Shown here in pieces: positions 15,773 to 25,600 of a DNA stretch of 46,284 bases. A program made the position numbers and the translations under genes. The stretch's first letter is position 1. Every line of letters begins with the position of its first letter. Source of the DNA: Bacteroidales bacterium UBA4788 (lineage in GTDB: Bacteria > Bacteroidota > Bacteroidia > Bacteroidales > VadinHA17); contig DHGW01000002.1 of NCBI GenBank assembly GCA_002402965.1, forward strand, positions 90,488 through 136,771, read 5' to 3'. The notes under the pieces are model-generated. The model was not told the DNA's origin. It saw nothing but the letters and a program-made list of their open reading frames with translations, and did no database searches.

Positions 15773-16486
15773 ATGGCGGATGAGATCACGCAGAAAACGA
15801 CACTGATAGTTGACACCCTTAAAGGCAAGTCGGTACTTAAGCAGAAAGTCTTCGATAATACCGCCACTGCCTTTATGATGGTGAAAGACATATTGAAGAA
15901 CCTGGCACGGGAAGTGAACGGCAACCTCAGCGGTATTGACCCGAGGATCCGGATGGAATACACTGACAGGAGCAACTTCGACGCCCAGATCAAGGTTGCG
16001 GCAGACATGCTGCTCTTCAGCATGCACTCAAACATTTTCCAGTTTGACCGCGAGCATCCTGCCTGGAAGACCGCCTATATCCAGAAAAATAAATATAACG
16101 CCTACAGCGGATTAATCAACATATACAACTTCCTGGCCGACTCATTCAAGTATTCAAGGCTTGATGACCTTGGATACCTGATTGCCCGCATCTTCATCAA
16201 CCATGAGAACCAGTATTTCGTTGAAGGAAAGAGGCAGATGGGAATGCTCTTTACAAATTACGGAAATGAGGCCTTCAGCACTGAGTCACTGAAGAAGATA
16301 GTATGCACAGCGATCAACTATTCCCTTGAATTCGATCTGCTGGTTCCTCCATATGACACTGTCAAGATTGCTTCCGTTGGCCAGGCAGAGTCGAAGATTC
16401 AACACTCAAGGCTGATAACAGGAAAGAGGCTCGGGTTCCAGTTTAACTCCGATGACGTTCTGGATGAAAATTCAAAGGCACAGTGA
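15773..16486 (+). CDS. Unknown soluble protein coupled to a BamA-like outer-membrane protein
   Basis: 237 residues. I do not recognise a named family. No signal peptide or transmembrane helix is evident, so it is probably cytoplasmic. It is mixed alpha-helical with many aromatic and charged residues. Segments such as EYTDRSNFDAQIKVAADML and NKYNAYSGLINIYNFLADSF look like helices of a folded domain rather than disorder. Its stop codon overlaps the GTG start of the next gene (GTGA), so the two are probably translated together. A cytoplasmic protein coupled to an outer-membrane barrel is odd and may mean a regulatory or shared-regulon role. Confidence 0.7.
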   Translation: MADEITQKTTLIVDTLKGKSVLKQKVFDNTATAFMMVKDILKNLAREVNGNLSGIDPRIRMEYTDRSNFDAQIKVAADMLLFSMHSNIFQFDREHPAWKTAYIQKNKYNAYSGLINIYNFLADSFKYSRLDDLGYLIARIFINHENQYFVEGKRQMGMLFTNYGNEAFSTESLKKIVCTAINYSLEFDLLVPPYDTVKIASVGQAESKIQHSRLITGKRLGFQFNSDDVLDENSKAQ

Positions 16487-18306
16487 AGCCATGCTCAAAT
16501 AGCCAAACAAACACTGCTTTTTATCTTTTTCTCTCACTTTTTCTTCTCATCCCGGGTTTTAGTGCACAAGCCCAGGAGACTGTTCCGTTGGATACCCTCG
16601 CCCGTAATTTTTATGACTCCCTGAAAGTAAGGGCTGAAAAGCGGAAATTCACCAGGCTGTTGTATGACATGATTGTCATTTCGTCCCCGTCTCCCGGCTC
16701 CGCGAGGGAAAAGATGACAAGTACCAAAAACTACGAAGAATATGAGGGAAGGGTTATACGTAAGAGGGAGATCATCAGGCTCAATGCCTTCGGCTCAAAC
16801 ATAGACAATCCGCTTGATTATGACCCCTCAAAGCTGGAGATGCTAATGAACTCCACCTACGCCAAGACCCGCAAGTTCGTTCTGGGACAGCAGCTTCTCT
16901 TCAGAGAGGGCGACACCATCTCCTCGCTCGATCTGGCTGACAATGAACGTCTTCTGAGAGAGCTCCCCTTTGTTGAGGATGCAACTATTACAGTCGTGCC
17001 CGTGGACAGCAATCTGGTTGACGTAGCGGTGGTGGTGCGGGAAAGCTACCCCTATGGCCTGAACATCGGGCTCAGTGATATCAGGAGCGGCGTAGTAAAG
17101 GTTTACAGCAGGAATTTTGCGGGCCTGGGTCATGAACTTGAGATCAGTACACCGTACAACTTCAATGAGTATTCCGTCCCCGGAATCGGGTTCAGGTATG
17201 CAGTGCGCAACATCGCCCGCTCCTTCTCGGATCTGGAGATGGAGTTCAATGACGGCCTCGGAACCACCCGCATGGGCGGCGTCTACAGCAGGGATTTCGT
17301 CACCTCCTCAACGAAATATGCCTGGTCCGCTTCGATGAAGCTCACCTACACCAATGAGGACCTTGATACAATGGACGTACCGGCTCCTCTCAGGTTCATC
17401 TGGCAGGACTACTGGGCAGCCAGATCCTTCATGCTTGACAGGAACAGCGTCACCAGGCTTATCGTTACCGGACGATATATGCACAACAATGTCTTCCGCA
17501 GACCGGAGATAGATGATTTTTCATATTACGAGCTGCAGAACTACCAGATTGCCACAGCAAGCATTGCGGTCTCCTCGCAGCGGTTCATAAACACCTCTCT
17601 GATATACAGTTACGGACGTACTGAAGATATCCCGTACGGATACATGATTGAGCTGCTGGGCGGGAGGGAAAAGAATGAGTTCAAATGGCGCACTTACGCA
17701 GGGATTAAGCTTTCATACGGCAATATCTTTACCAGGTTTGGGTATATCTATGCCGGGGCAGGATTCTCCGCGTTCTACAATCATGAAAGCACCGAGCAGG
17801 GCATGGTGCAGGCCAGCCTGAGGTATTTCACTCCACTTTTCAGTGCGGGAAGATCGAAAATGCGCACTTTCGTGAACATCCATTACACGAGGGGATTCAA
17901 CCGTTATTCCGATGAATGTCTGTACCTGAACAACAATGCCTTCATCAGGGGTTTCCATAACGACTCCATCAGCGGAGGCACACGCCTGACCCTCTCTCTT
18001 GAGCCTGTTATGTTCCTTCACAGGCCGGTAGTCGGTTTCAGGTTTGCCCTCTTTGCCTTTGCGGACGCGGGAGTGCTGGTCAGGGATGGATTCATGAACG
18101 GCGGATTTTATACCGTCCCGGCGCTTGGCGCGGGCGTCAGGATCAGGAATGATCAGCTGGTCCTTAACACCCTGCAGATAAGACTGGCATGGTATCCCAA
18201 CTCGCCGCCCTACTCGGAAAAATCATGGATCACCGCCGACGGTCTCGTGAGACTCAGGCCACCTCGTTTCGAGCCTGACCCGCCCGGAGTGACTCCGTTC
18301 CACTGA
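16483..18306 (+). CDS. BamA/TamA-like outer-membrane protein with one POTRA-like domain
   Basis: 607 residues from a GTG start that overlaps the previous stop codon; no nearby ATG would keep the signal peptide. A hydrophobic segment followed by GFSAQAQ (residues about 13-33) is a signal peptide. A POTRA-like unit with REGDTISSLDLADNERLLRE and LPFVEDATITVVPVDSNLVDVAVVV lies around 140-190. The rest reads as an Omp85-type 16-strand barrel with alternating aromatic strands and a late glycine-rich SISGGTRLTLSLEPVMF. Only one POTRA is visible, so it is not the main BamA (five POTRAs). It may export or insert a particular partner, or move lipid. Confidence 0.75.
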   Translation: MKPCSNSQTNTAFYLFLSLFLLIPGFSAQAQETVPLDTLARNFYDSLKVRAEKRKFTRLLYDMIVISSPSPGSAREKMTSTKNYEEYEGRVIRKREIIRLNAFGSNIDNPLDYDPSKLEMLMNSTYAKTRKFVLGQQLLFREGDTISSLDLADNERLLRELPFVEDATITVVPVDSNLVDVAVVVRESYPYGLNIGLSDIRSGVVKVYSRNFAGLGHELEISTPYNFNEYSVPGIGFRYAVRNIARSFSDLEMEFNDGLGTTRMGGVYSRDFVTSSTKYAWSASMKLTYTNEDLDTMDVPAPLRFIWQDYWAARSFMLDRNSVTRLIVTGRYMHNNVFRRPEIDDFSYYELQNYQIATASIAVSSQRFINTSLIYSYGRTEDIPYGYMIELLGGREKNEFKWRTYAGIKLSYGNIFTRFGYIYAGAGFSAFYNHESTEQGMVQASLRYFTPLFSAGRSKMRTFVNIHYTRGFNRYSDECLYLNNNAFIRGFHNDSISGGTRLTLSLEPVMFLHRPVVGFRFALFAFADAGVLVRDGFMNGGFYTVPALGAGVRIRNDQLVLNTLQIRLAWYPNSPPYSEKSWITADGLVRLRPPRFEPDPPGVTPFH

Positions 18307-18405
18307 GCTGTCTCCTCTGCTCTCCCGGTGATATACAGGATGACAAAATGCCAATTCCCGGTACTCTTTTTACATGCGGCGAAGCTCATTTCCGGCAACG
18401 ATGCT

Positions 18406-18413
18406 TAACTTTG
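18406..18413 (+). promoter_or_regulatory. Candidate -7 element for tilS
   Basis: TAACTTTG is an exact TAnnTTTG match 16 nt upstream of the tilS ATG, implying a very short leader. Confidence 0.42.
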
Positions 18414-18429
18414 TGCAAAGCGAAGCAGA

Positions 18430-19746
18430 ATGCTCAGCAGATTTATCGAATACTCAAGTAAGGAAAAACTGTTCGGCAAGGACAGCAGGGTACTCCTTGC
18501 CGTCAGCGGAGGGATCGACTCCATGGTGATGGCATGGCTGTTCAGGGAATCAGGCACCAAACACGCAATTGCCCACTGCAACTTCTCGCTCAGGGGCAAA
18601 GAGTCTGACGGTGACGAGGAGTTTGTTGCATCCTGGGCTGCCAGTAATGACATTCACTTTTACAGCACCAGGTTTGACACACTGGGCTATGCCGCCACCA
18701 GGAAGATCTCCGTGCAGATGGCTGCCCGCGAGCTGCGCTATGACTGGTTCAGCTCACTTGTCCTCAATGAGGGTTTTGATGCCGTTGCTATTGCTCACAA
18801 CCTCAATGACAATGTAGAAACATTCCTTATCAACCTGTTGAGAGGAACGGGACTGAGCGGACTTACGGGCATGAAACAGCATGCAGGTGACGTGATCAGG
18901 CCTCTCCTCTTCGCTTCAAGGGATGAGATAGCGGCATTTGCTGAAGAAAAAAAGATTGAATACCGTGAGGACAGTTCGAACTTACAACTTAAATACACCC
19001 GCAACAGGATCAGGCACAAGGTCATGCCTGAAATGGAGAAGGTGAATCCGGGAGTGCTCGGGGCTATAACAGACACCATGAGCCATCTTGAGTCCTCCTC
19101 AGAGATCGTCGACGTCTATATTTCGAAGCTCGGCATGGAGCTTTTCAGGCTGAAAGACGACGAAGCAGAGGCTGACATTAAAAGTCTATTATCCCTGACT
19201 CCTGATACCCCGCATATATACGAACTGTTCCGGCGGTACGGGATCTCACCGAAGCAGACGACGGAGGTGATTGCACTTATGCGGTCAGACACCGGAAAGT
19301 ACATGTACACCTCCACCCACCGGTTGCTGAATGACAGGGGTAAGATCATCATTACTCCCAGGACCATTGAAGCACCAGCGGAATATCTTTTCAGTTCAGT
19401 GGACGAGATGCGTATCTCAGGCCTCTTCAGTGATCTTCGGATCACAGGGCCGTCTGACGAATCACTGCCAATTTCACCACTTATCGCGTCACTTGACCTG
19501 GATCAGGTGGACTTTCCGGTAACGGTAAGGCACTGGGAGCCCGGGGACAGGTTCATGCCGCTGGGTATGCAACAGATGAAGAAGATCAGTGATTTCCTCA
19601 TTGATCTCAAGGTACCTGTTTCCGAAAAGGAAAAGGTCCTGCTGCTCCTCTCCGGGAGAAGGGTGATGTGGGTAATGGGTTACAGGATCGATGACAGGTT
19701 CAGGATCACGGACCAGACTGACAGGATACTTATACTGACCCTCTGA
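18430..19746 (+). CDS. tilS: tRNA(Ile)-lysidine synthase
   Basis: 438 residues. The N-terminal PP-loop motif SGGIDS at residues 26-31 binds ATP, and HCNFSLRGKESDGDEEFV and AIAHNLNDNVETFLINLLRGTG are the classic TilS stretches. The C-terminal substrate-binding domain is complete, with HWEPGDRFMPLGMQQMKKIS near the end. It converts the wobble C of the CAU-anticodon tRNA-Ile to lysidine so that AUA is read as Ile; it is normally essential. It is a single gene between the outer-membrane gene and the convergent aroC. Confidence 0.95.
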   Translation: MLSRFIEYSSKEKLFGKDSRVLLAVSGGIDSMVMAWLFRESGTKHAIAHCNFSLRGKESDGDEEFVASWAASNDIHFYSTRFDTLGYAATRKISVQMAARELRYDWFSSLVLNEGFDAVAIAHNLNDNVETFLINLLRGTGLSGLTGMKQHAGDVIRPLLFASRDEIAAFAEEKKIEYREDSSNLQLKYTRNRIRHKVMPEMEKVNPGVLGAITDTMSHLESSSEIVDVYISKLGMELFRLKDDEAEADIKSLLSLTPDTPHIYELFRRYGISPKQTTEVIALMRSDTGKYMYTSTHRLLNDRGKIIITPRTIEAPAEYLFSSVDEMRISGLFSDLRITGPSDESLPISPLIASLDLDQVDFPVTVRHWEPGDRFMPLGMQQMKKISDFLIDLKVPVSEKEKVLLLLSGRRVMWVMGYRIDDRFRITDQTDRILILTL

Positions 19747-19773
19747 CAGTCACTCCCGTAGTCCGGGATATAA

Positions 19774-20769
19774 CTATCTTTCTCGTACTCCGTTTATTCC
19801 CCTGTCCATCATAAGGAGATCCGCAAGTCCGATTGCCACTGCCGATTCCAGGATAACGGGAATGCGTCGGGCTATGCATGCATCATGTCTGCCGGTTACT
19901 TCAAGTTCAGTCATCTCACCCTTGGCGGTATCAAAGGTTTTCTGAGTTACCCCCGTGCTGGCTGCCGGTTTGACGGAGACTCTCATTATAAGATCATTGC
20001 CGTTAGTAATCCCGCCATTTATGCCACCCGCATTGTTAGTGGATGTCTTGCCCCTTGCATCAACGAAAGGATCGTTATTCAGGGAACCGTAGCTCCTTGA
20101 CGAGGCGAATCCAGCCCCGAATTCCACGCCATTAACTGCAGGTATCCCGAAGGCTATCAGTCCAAGGGCAGCCTCAACGGACATGAATCCCGGCTCCCCG
20201 AGGCCCTTTGGGACATTCTTAACCACGCACTCAACCACTCCGCCCACGGTGTCATTTGTCTCCATGGCCTTTGCAATGGCTGCGGCGGTATCCTTTTCGC
20301 CTCCCGCCTCCACCAGGCTGGCAGTGATTATTGTCGGAGAAAGTATCTTCCGTGCAAAGTAGCCGGCGGCCACAATGCCCCATGTCAGGCGGCCGGAGAA
20401 ATGACCTCCGCCCCTCATATCACTGAAGCCTTTATATTTGTAACCTGCCGTGAAGTCGGCATGGCCAGGCCTCGGGATACTTGTGAACTGTTCGTAGTCA
20501 CCAGGGCAGAAATCGCTGTTGCGTGTGCACAGGACCAGCGGAGCTCCCGTAGTGTAGTCATTGTATATCCCGCTTACTACTTCAGGTTCATCGCTCTCCC
20601 TGCGCGTAGTTGTGCCGGGCAGCAGTCCCTTCCTTCTTGACAGGTCTGCCATCAGCTCCTCCCTCCAGAAGTGCAGGCCAGCCGGGCAGCCGTCTATTAC
20701 CACTCCTACCGACGGTCCGTGTGACTCGCCGAACACCGATACCCTGAAAATTGTTCCAACTGTATTCAT
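19774..20769 (-). CDS. aroC: Chorismate synthase, GGGHFSGRLT subtype
   Basis: 331 residues, a little shorter than the ~350-360 typical of the family. It opens with NTVGTIFRVSVFGESHGPSV, the FMN-binding signature, and contains RPGHADFTAGYKYKGFSDMR and the C-terminal GRHDACIARRIPVILE. The central GGGHFSGRLT segment is like that of clostridial-type enzymes, whereas the Bacteroides enzymes I recall have an SSARET-type segment there. This suggests a different subtype or transfer. It catalyses the last shikimate step, EPSP to chorismate. It starts 8 bp after aroB on the same strand, so the pair is an operon. Confidence 0.94.
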   Translation of the reverse strand: MNTVGTIFRVSVFGESHGPSVGVVIDGCPAGLHFWREELMADLSRRKGLLPGTTTRRESDEPEVVSGIYNDYTTGAPLVLCTRNSDFCPGDYEQFTSIPRPGHADFTAGYKYKGFSDMRGGGHFSGRLTWGIVAAGYFARKILSPTIITASLVEAGGEKDTAAAIAKAMETNDTVGGVVECVVKNVPKGLGEPGFMSVEAALGLIAFGIPAVNGVEFGAGFASSRSYGSLNNDPFVDARGKTSTNNAGGINGGITNGNDLIMRVSVKPAASTGVTQKTFDTAKGEMTELEVTGRHDACIARRIPVILESAVAIGLADLLMMDRGINGVRER

Positions 20770-20777
20770 ATTCCCTG

Positions 20778-21830
20778 TTATTGTGACTGACTTTCGAGTT
20801 TCTTTTCGTTGTAATAATTGACAAATGACTGAATTTCGGTCAGGTGTAATCTTCGTACGATTGCTTTACCCACCGATCTGAGCAGGACAAATCTCACCGA
20901 GTCTGCTTCGCCCTTCTTGTCTCTTGAGATCCTGCTGACCACATTTGACGGTAAGCTGCAGTCCATCAGGAGGCCAGCCTTTTCCAGCGCAATCTCCAGG
21001 AGCCTGAACTCGTTATGGGGCATCTCCCCTTTCCAAACCGACAACTCTGCCGCGATGATCATTCCCTGAGAGATGGCGACGCCATGAGGGATCGAGTAGT
21101 GGGTCTCGAGCACATGTCCGAATGTATGACCGAAATTGAGGATCCTTCGTATGCCATTCTCCAGGGGGTCGCTTTTAACAACTGAAGCCTTTATCTTCAC
21201 TGCCCGGAGAATCAGGTCGCCAAGTATTTGCAGGTCCCGACCGGTGAGCTGACCGGCTGAGGCGGACAGGTCAAAAAAGAGATTCCTGTCGCGTATGACT
21301 GCATGCTTGTACATCTCCCCCAGGCCTGACCGGAATTCCTCATAAGGCAGTGTGGCAAGCATACTGTGGTCACATAGCACAAACTCCGGCTGGCGGAATG
21401 TGCCGATGATATTCTTGTACTCCCCGAGGTTCACTCCGGTCTTTCCTCCTATGCTGGCATCGACCTGTGACAGCAGGCTGGTGGAGACGAAAGCATGCCT
21501 CACACCCCTCATAAAAAGGGAGGCTGTCAGTCCGGCAATGTCACAGACAACCCCTCCGCCAAAACCCAGTACAAACGAGGAGCGGTCTGCTCCTGCTTCG
21601 AGCATCTTCCTGCATAGGTCTCCAGCCACATCCAGCGTCTTGCTCTTCTCTCCGGCTTCAATCACCATTACCTCGCCGGGAGGAAATGCATCGCCATAGA
21701 TCCTGCTGACGTTGGTATCAGTGATGATGAAGAGGCCCTTCTCCGGCAGCAGGCCATGGATATGTTCCATGGTCCCGCCCAGGATGAGCAGCGACTTACC
21801 TCCTGCAGTGTTTATCCTGATCTGGTTCAT
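20778..21830 (-). CDS. aroB: 3-Dehydroquinate synthase
   Basis: 350 residues from the ATG at 21830-21828 (MNQIRINTAGG). An upstream in-frame TTG at 21848 is possible but less likely. Motifs are the NAD-binding VLGFGGGVVCDIAG, then STSLLSQVDASIGGKTGVN and the metal-binding FGHTFGHVLETH. The enzyme forms 3-dehydroquinate from DAHP, the second shikimate step. aroC follows after 8 bp. The third-step gene aroQ lies separately at 31695. Confidence 0.94.
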   Translation of the reverse strand: MNQIRINTAGGKSLLILGGTMEHIHGLLPEKGLFIITDTNVSRIYGDAFPPGEVMVIEAGEKSKTLDVAGDLCRKMLEAGADRSSFVLGFGGGVVCDIAGLTASLFMRGVRHAFVSTSLLSQVDASIGGKTGVNLGEYKNIIGTFRQPEFVLCDHSMLATLPYEEFRSGLGEMYKHAVIRDRNLFFDLSASAGQLTGRDLQILGDLILRAVKIKASVVKSDPLENGIRRILNFGHTFGHVLETHYSIPHGVAISQGMIIAAELSVWKGEMPHNEFRLLEIALEKAGLLMDCSLPSNVVSRISRDKKGEADSVRFVLLRSVGKAIVRRLHLTEIQSFVNYYNEKKLESQSQ

Positions 21831-21949
21831 TCCGGCGAAAAATAACAAACAGAACTAATACTTACCATGATTTTATTCAGATAGTGAACCTTTCCCGGTA
21901 AAAAAAATAAAAAAATACTACATTCATCTCCTCAAACTCAAATAGGACA

Positions 21950-22603
21950 TTGAAGATTAGAGACAGGTACAGGGGTGTTATGGACTGGTTTGCGGCGAAC
22001 ATGCCTGTTGCAGAGACAGAGCTGTCATACAGCGATCCATTCCAGCTTATTGTGGCAGTGGTCCTTTCGGCTCAGTGTACTGACAAGCGCGTTAACATGA
22101 TCACGCCGGCCCTCTTTGCACGTTTTCCTGATGCCCCTTCCATGGCAGGTGCCACTCAGGAGGAGATCTTTGGGCTGATCAGGAGCTGTTCCTACCCGAA
22201 CAACAAGGCGAAACACCTGATTGGGATGGCTGAGATGATAGTAAGTCGTTTCAACGGACAAGTTCCGTCGGACAGGGATGAGCTTACACAGCTTCCGGGT
22301 GTCGGACGAAAGACAGCAAACGTGATTACCTCGGTGGTATGGAACAGTCCGGTAATAGCTGTTGACACGCATGTTTTCCGTGTAGCACGGCGGCTCGGGC
22401 TTACCCCGGGAGCCAGGACTCCCCTGGATGTGGAGCTCAGGCTGACGCATGAGATAGCAGAAGAGGTCAGGCCTCAGGCCCATCACTGGCTTCTCCTCCA
22501 TGGGAGGTATGTGTGCACGGCGCGCAAGCCACACTGCTCCGAATGCGGACTGAAGAAATGGTGTGCCTGGTTTCCGGAACATAATAATGTAAAAATAAGT
22601 TGA
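21950..22603 (+). CDS. nth: Endonuclease III (DNA glycosylase/AP lyase)
   Basis: 217 residues. The start appears to be TTG at 21950, because family members start at about this distance before NMPVAETELSYSDPF and the first internal ATG would cut into the conserved N-terminus. The helix-hairpin-helix LPGVGRKTANVI carries the catalytic Lys121. Asp139 in AVDTHVFRV is the second catalytic residue. The C-terminal 4Fe-4S site C189-x6-C196-x2-C199-x5-C205 is intact. It removes oxidised pyrimidines in base-excision repair. Single gene, divergent from aroB across about 120 bp with A-rich runs. Confidence 0.94.
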   Translation: MKIRDRYRGVMDWFAANMPVAETELSYSDPFQLIVAVVLSAQCTDKRVNMITPALFARFPDAPSMAGATQEEIFGLIRSCSYPNNKAKHLIGMAEMIVSRFNGQVPSDRDELTQLPGVGRKTANVITSVVWNSPVIAVDTHVFRVARRLGLTPGARTPLDVELRLTHEIAEEVRPQAHHWLLLHGRYVCTARKPHCSECGLKKWCAWFPEHNNVKIS

Positions 22604-22637
22604 CGGGGAACTCCGTTATAGTTCATACATATATAAC

Positions 22638-22645
22638 TACATTTG
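22638..22645 (+). promoter_or_regulatory. Candidate -7 element for the hybrid sensor kinase
   Basis: TACATTTG is an exact TAnnTTTG match, 28 nt upstream of the kinase ATG. The AT-rich run before it has no clear TTG. Confidence 0.45.
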
Positions 22646-22673
22646 TTCAGCCAGACCGCTATTCTCCGTTTTT

Positions 22674-25600
22674 ATGTACTCAACAGGCACCCAGATGGAA
22701 AAGAGAAAAGAGAAAGTCAATGAACCGGAAACATCCCTGGCTTACCTGGCATCTCTGAGACAACTTGCTGACATTCCCGAGCTGGTATTCAACTCCACAA
22801 ACCAGCTTATCACCCTGAGCAACCTCGAAACGCAGAAGTACATTGAGGTCAACCAGGCTTTTCTTGATACTACCGGTTACAGTAAAGAGGAGATCATAGG
22901 GAAAACCTCCGAGGACATCCAGCTTTACGTTGACCTTATTCAGAGCCGCAAGTACATGAGGCTACTTTCGAGGCTGAAGAGAGTGAGTGACCTGGAGATA
23001 AAGCTTCGGCTGCGTTCCGGAGAGGAGCGCACCTTCCTCTTCACCGCACGTACATTTTTCCTTGGTGAGGATATCTTTCTCGTCACATACTACAATGACA
23101 TAAGCGCACTAAATGGCGGTTTCGCCAGGGCGGAGTCGGAGAAGATACTTAAGGAAATCTTCGATTCAATGAGCAGCTACGCTATCATTCTGAGGCGCGA
23201 AGCGGAGAACAAGCACTTCATTATCGATTTCAATTACAGGGCTGAGGATGTTGAACAGCTTGACCGCAAGGATATGCTGGGCAAGGAAGTCATTGAAACT
23301 CCCCTTGCAAAGAGCGAAGCCTTCCTCAGCCTGCTTGACAACCTGGAGACCAGCCGCAGACCCTACAAGATACCGGTATCACCTGACGGCACTGATGAGG
23401 CGGGTTATTATATTGGCCTGCTCCTCTCCTCCGGCGATATCCTTGTCACCTGGGAGGCAGGGAAAGCCCAGAAGGAGAGAGAGAGCGAGATACTCAAGCA
23501 GGGTATTGTATTCGAGACATTCGCCGAACTCCTGCCCGAGATGATAATGGAGATAGACACCCAGGGGCATGTCACCTTCATGAACACCCAGGGGATGATG
23601 ACCCTGGGATTTGACAACAATGATCTGGCCAAAGGAGTAACCCTGTCGGAACTCTTCATGTCGGAAGACCTTGACAGGTTAATGAGGGAGTTGTCGGGGC
23701 TGACCAAACCGGGACAGATTACATTTAACGAGTATATCCTGGTAAACAACCTGAAGCGCAATGTTTCAGTGCTTTTTCATGCAGGACCGATCATTATCAG
23801 GAACAGGGTGACAGGGTACAGGTGTGTGCTGACTGATGTCAGCAAGCACAAGGATTACGAACAGAAGCTCTCAAACGAAAAGGCGTTGCTCGAGCACCTG
23901 ATTGACGCTGCTCCTGAGGCCATTGTACTGACTGACTTCGACGGGCGCATCATGCGCATCAACCATGGCTTCACCCTGCTTTTCGGCTTCGAGCCTGATG
24001 AGGCAATGAACAGGATGATAGACGACCTGGTTGTGCCTGATGAGCTGCGTGATGAGGCGGTGAAGATCGACGAGGCAGCACTAGCCACCGGAACAGGATA
24101 CCTCGAGACCATAAGGAAGGATAAACAGGGAAACAGAATAAATGTTTCGCTCATTGCTTCCTCGGTCATCTCCAACGATAAGACCATCGCATTTCTGGGG
24201 ATCTACCGTGACATTACACGGGAGATAAAGAGCAGGCTGATGCAGGAGATCCAGTACAATATCTCCACCGTGGCGCTGCAGGACAGCGATATCTTCGACA
24301 TCTATCCGACCATAGTCAAGGAGATAGGTAAGCTCTGGAATGTAAACAACTTCTTTATTGCCCTCTATAACAGTGAGAAGGATACGCTAACATTCCCCTT
24401 CTTTGCCGATGAGCGTGACCACTTCCAGGAGACGGCTGCACGAAACACCCTCACCGGGTGGGTTATCAGAAACAACAAGGCCGTGCTGCTCGATGAGTAT
24501 GATATCCTCAAGATTGAGAAGACCGGTGCCATAAGCCTCGTAGGGTCACCCTGCAAGATATGGATGGGGGTCCCGCTCAGGATGGACGACGAGGTCATCG
24601 GGGCAATTTGCCTTCAGGACTATAAGAAGATCGACGCCTTCAATAATGAGGATCTGCAGGTATTTGAGTTCATTGCAAACCAGATTGTGCTCACGTTGCA
24701 GCGGCGCAGGATGCTTGACAACCTGATCACGGCGCGCAAGAGAGCCGAGGAAGCTGCTTTCTCAAAGCAGCAGTTCATGTCTACTATGAGCCATGAGATC
24801 CGTACACCGCTGAATGAGGTGATAGGCATAACCAACCTGCTCCATCAGAGTAACCCGCGCGAGGATCAGATGGATTATATCAATACCCTCCGCTTCTCCG
24901 CCAACCACCTCCTAAGCCTGGTCAATGATATTCTCGATTATAACAAGATGGAGGCCGGCAAGATCGTATTTGAAAAGACGGAATTTGACCTGGCAAGCAT
25001 GCTTGAAGACATCAGGAGATCTTACAGCCACCGGGCGCTGGAGAAAGGCATCTATTTCGCCCTGGAGAAGAGTCCCGACCTGCCGGTATCACTTATCGGT
25101 GATCCCATCAGGCTTAATCAGATACTATCCAACCTCCTCTCCAATGCCATGAAGTTCACCTCAAAGGGGGGGATAACGCTTAAAGCCAGGGTTATCAGCC
25201 GTCAGGAAGGAAAAGCTCTTATTGAGTTCTCGGTTGCAGATACCGGTATCGGGATACCTCTGGATAAGCAGGAGGAGATCTTCGAGAGTTACGCCCAGGC
25301 ATCAGCTGATACCACCAGGAAATATGGCGGGACGGGCCTCGGTCTGGCAATATGCAAGAGACTGGTCGACCTCCAGGGTGGAACCATCGGAGTGGCCAGT
25401 GAGCCTGACAAGGGGGCTGTCTTCACCCTCTCCATTGAATACAGTGTTCCTGCTATCGAAACCAAAGCGGTGGATCAAAGCACGGTTACTGACAGTATGA
25501 AGGGCCTTGCCGGCAAGAGAATCCTCGTTGCAGAAGACAACAGGATAAACTTTTTCGTCGCCAACAAATTCCTGGAGAGCTGGGGCGTTATCGTCACCCA

